Assembly (NCBI GenBank): GCA_029880385.1
Contig: JAOUOM010000086.1
Coordinates: forward strand, 1-7,532
DNA: 7,532 nt
Reading direction: 5' to 3'
DNA from: Cyclobacteriaceae bacterium
GTDB taxonomy: Bacteria > Bacteroidota > Bacteroidia > Cytophagales > Cyclobacteriaceae
In this document: positions 6,146-7,532 of the stretch, piece after piece
Layout of the letters: every line of letters begins with the position of its first letter
Position numbering within the stretch: position 1 is the first letter of the stretch
Notes under the pieces: generated by a model
What the model was told of the DNA's origin: nothing
The model's input: only the letters and a program-made list of their open reading frames with translations
The model's database searches: none
Program-made: the position numbers and the translations under genes

Positions 6146-6163
6146 ATATGATTTGAATCATAT
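6146..6163. promoter_or_regulatory. 18-bp dyad ATATGATTTGAATCATAT, possible operator
   Basis: Arms of 8 bp (ATATGATT and AATCATAT) are perfectly inverted around TG. The dyad lies directly upstream of the candidate -33 element of the fasciclin gene, 53 bp before its ATG. Its size suits a dimeric regulator. It has no G/C-rich stem or T-run, so it does not look like a terminator. Confidence 0.5.
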
Positions 6164-6224
6164 CCAGATGAAAGCTTCTCTTTTGAAAACATAGCCGTCC
6201 CTTCGTTACTATGGACTGACGGAG

Positions 6225-6247
6225 CCTGTTATCGAAGAAACAACAGG
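6225..6247 (-). other. weak inverted repeat just after tyrA
   Basis: CCTGTT (6225-6230) and AACAGG (6242-6247) can pair around an 11-base loop, 3 bp beyond the tyrA stop. No T-run follows on the minus strand, so a terminator is doubtful and read-through toward the fasciclin gene remains possible. The rest of the 158-bp gap between 6093 and 6250 holds only the promoter elements listed for the fasciclin gene. Confidence 0.25.
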
Positions 6248-6250
6248 TAT

Positions 6251-7096
6251 TTACTTCAGTATTTTGCGTATTTCCCTGCCTTTGGTCAGGAATTCATGAA
6301 TGCTGGTGGTTTCTTCATTTTCCAAAAAATCACGAAACCGCCCCATCTTTTCCATGTATTGGTCGATGCTTTCGAGGATGGCCTTTTTGTTTTTCAGGAA
6401 AATAGGGGTCCACATTTCCGGTGAGCTCTTGGCCAGGCGCACGGTGGAGGCAAATCCTGACCCGGCCAGGTCAAGTATCCGGTTGTCGTCTTCCTCTTTT
6501 TTTAGCACCGTCTGGCTCAGGCTAAAAGCAATGACGTGGCTGAGGTGCGATACATAGGCCAGGTGTACATCGTGTGAAGCCGCACTCAGGTAGGTGGTCG
6601 TCATTCCTGTCAGCTTGCAGAGTTTCCTGAAAACCTCCAGTGCTTCCGGTGCTGTTTTTTCCTGATCGCAGACGATCATCATCTTGTCCTCGTACAACGA
6701 CGAAAAAGCGGCTTCCGGCCCGCTGTACTCCGTACCAGCTATGGGGTGGGCAGCCAGAAACTGCCTGCGGTTGGGCAGTGTATCGGCTACCCGGCAGATT
6801 TGCTCCTTGGTAGAGCCGAAATCGACGACATACTGATCCTGGCGAAGGTTCCGCATGATATGGGGCAACAGGTGCTCAATCGCATCTACAGGCACGGCCA
6901 ATACGATCCAGTCGGCTGACTGAACGGCTGCCTCCAGGCCGGTGGCCGCCTCATCTACCAGCCCGAGTTCAAAGGCACGGGCCAGGTTGCCAGCGTGAGC
7001 ATCCCATCCGATGATGTGGTAGTCATCCGATCGTTTTTTTAGCGAAAGCCCAAATGACCCGCCTATCAACCCTAATCCTATTATCGAAATTTTCAT
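6251..7096 (-). CDS. tyrA: prephenate dehydrogenase
   Basis: This enzyme oxidatively decarboxylates prephenate to 4-hydroxyphenylpyruvate, the last committed step to tyrosine, in the cytosol. The 281-residue protein is the monofunctional form, without a fused chorismate mutase or ACT domain. The N-terminal Rossmann fold shows IIGLGLIGGSFGLSL (5-19) and GWDAHAGN (30-37); Asp32 at the end of the second strand suggests NAD rather than NADP preference. VVDFGSTKEQI (90-100), AAHPIAGTEYSGPEAA (115-130, with the conserved His117) and the helical-domain motifs SHDVHLAYVSHLSHV (174-188) and FASTVRLAKSSPEMW (215-229) are all typical. The ATG at 7096 starts directly at the first beta strand. The aminotransferase ends 59 bp upstream on the same strand, the usual Bacteroidota grouping of aromatic amino acid genes. 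Confidence 0.95.
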   Translation of the reverse strand: MKISIIGLGLIGGSFGLSLKKRSDDYHIIGWDAHAGNLARAFELGLVDEAATGLEAAVQSADWIVLAVPVDAIEHLLPHIMRNLRQDQYVVDFGSTKEQICRVADTLPNRRQFLAAHPIAGTEYSGPEAAFSSLYEDKMMIVCDQEKTAPEALEVFRKLCKLTGMTTTYLSAASHDVHLAYVSHLSHVIAFSLSQTVLKKEEDDNRILDLAGSGFASTVRLAKSSPEMWTPIFLKNKKAILESIDQYMEKMGRFRDFLENEETTSIHEFLTKGREIRKILK

Positions 7097-7155
7097 TTGT
7101 CATTCCAGTTTTGTCCAGCAACCCCCCGCAGGGCCACTGCATATGTACCGTGAAG

Positions 7156-7532
7156 TTATATCCTGCCGATGGCTTCCTCAAATACTGCAACGGGACTGCA
7201 TAGCGAAATCCGGACATAAGGACGTCCTGCTTCCCCAAAAATGTGCCCGGGGGTAATAAAAAGTGACTTTTCGTACAGCCATTGGTCGATCAGGGGACTC
7301 ACATCATCCAGTGGCGAACGGGCCCAAACAAACAAGCCACTTTGCTCACGGGAATAGGTACAATCCAAGCGGTCAAGAAGCTCAAACGCCCGCTCCCTGC
7401 GTTCCCGGTATACGTGCGCCAGTTGAGAATACCAGTGCGTTCCCTGCGTCAGTGCGGTCGCAGCAGCCAGCTGGACAGGGCGGAACATGCCCGAATCCAT
7501 GTTGCTCTTGATCCGGAGGACGGGCTGGAGAA
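7156..7532 (-). CDS. class I/II pyridoxal-phosphate aminotransferase, C-terminal part (5' end outside window)
   Basis: The frame runs from the right edge of the window to the TAA at 7158-7156, giving about the last 125 residues of a protein usually near 390. The upstream-most visible residues read LQPVLRIKSNMDSGMFRPVQLAAATAL, which matches the segment following the cofactor lysine region in aspartate-type aminotransferases; the lysine itself is outside the window. GLFVWAR and then FITPGHIFGEAGRPYVRISLC follow, the latter with the conserved Arg of the substrate carboxylate pocket. An internal ATG at 7500 is not the start. Placed just before tyrA, it probably serves tyrosine/phenylalanine synthesis, converting the keto acids to amino acids. 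LL-diaminopimelate aminotransferase-like activity is an alternative that sequence alone does not exclude. Confidence 0.88.
   Translation of the reverse strand, partial: LQPVLRIKSNMDSGMFRPVQLAAATALTQGTHWYSQLAHVYRERRERAFELLDRLDCTYSREQSGLFVWARSPLDDVSPLIDQWLYEKSLFITPGHIFGEAGRPYVRISLCSPVAVFEEAIGRI

Noticed and set aside
6093..6161. N-terminal extension of the fasciclin protein
   Set aside because: The extra 23 residues cover the candidate promoter and would bury the lipoprotein signal; the ATG at 6092 is preferred.
7097..7155. Possible attenuator or riboswitch between the aminotransferase and tyrA
   Set aside because: The 59-bp gap is C-rich on the plus strand, but I found no convincing stem pair or T-run in it.

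Overview
The window reads as a chromosomal segment of a Bacteroidota bacterium, probably a Cytophagales relative. The clues are Bacteroidetes-type -7 boxes (TAnnTTTG), weak Shine-Dalgarno signals, fasciclin-type and secreted proteins with short N-terminal signals, and a tyrA placed after an aspartate-type aminotransferase as in Bacteroidetes aromatic amino acid operons. The finer taxonomy is a guess. I see no tRNA, rRNA, CRISPR array or insertion sequence.

Left part (1-740): an AT-richer stretch with two poorly characterised plus-strand genes. The first is the C-terminal end of a protein carrying an RNxxxH motif typical of HEPN nucleases. The second is a 123-residue exported protein of unknown family. 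Their composition and lack of recognisable family suggest accessory DNA.

Centre (about 778-5463): a tight five-gene plus-strand operon behind a Bacteroidetes-like -7 box. In order it encodes a soluble DPM1/DPG-synthase-like family 2 glycosyltransferase, a membrane-embedded cellulose/mannan-synthase-like family 2 glycosyltransferase, a polytopic GT-C-type glycosyl(mannosyl)transferase, a membrane-anchored or lipoprotein rhodanese, and a DUF2064/TIGR04282 CofC-like nucleotidyl/glycosyltransferase. The first two genes are 3 bp apart; the other junctions overlap by 8-11 bp. The simplest reading is a pathway in which the first enzyme loads a sugar on a polyprenyl phosphate, the GT-C enzyme spends that donor on the outer face of the inner membrane, and the second enzyme makes or extends a glycan or glycolipid. 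The roles of the rhodanese and the DUF2064 protein are not explained by this. This operon is the best candidate here for an undescribed system.

Right part (5498-7532): a GC-rich hairpin separates the operon from convergent minus-strand genes. These are a fasciclin (FAS1) lipoprotein with its own putative promoter and an 18-bp dyad, then prephenate dehydrogenase (tyrA), and at the right edge the C-terminal third of a class I/II aminotransferase. The last two belong to tyrosine/phenylalanine biosynthesis and are probably co-transcribed right to left.
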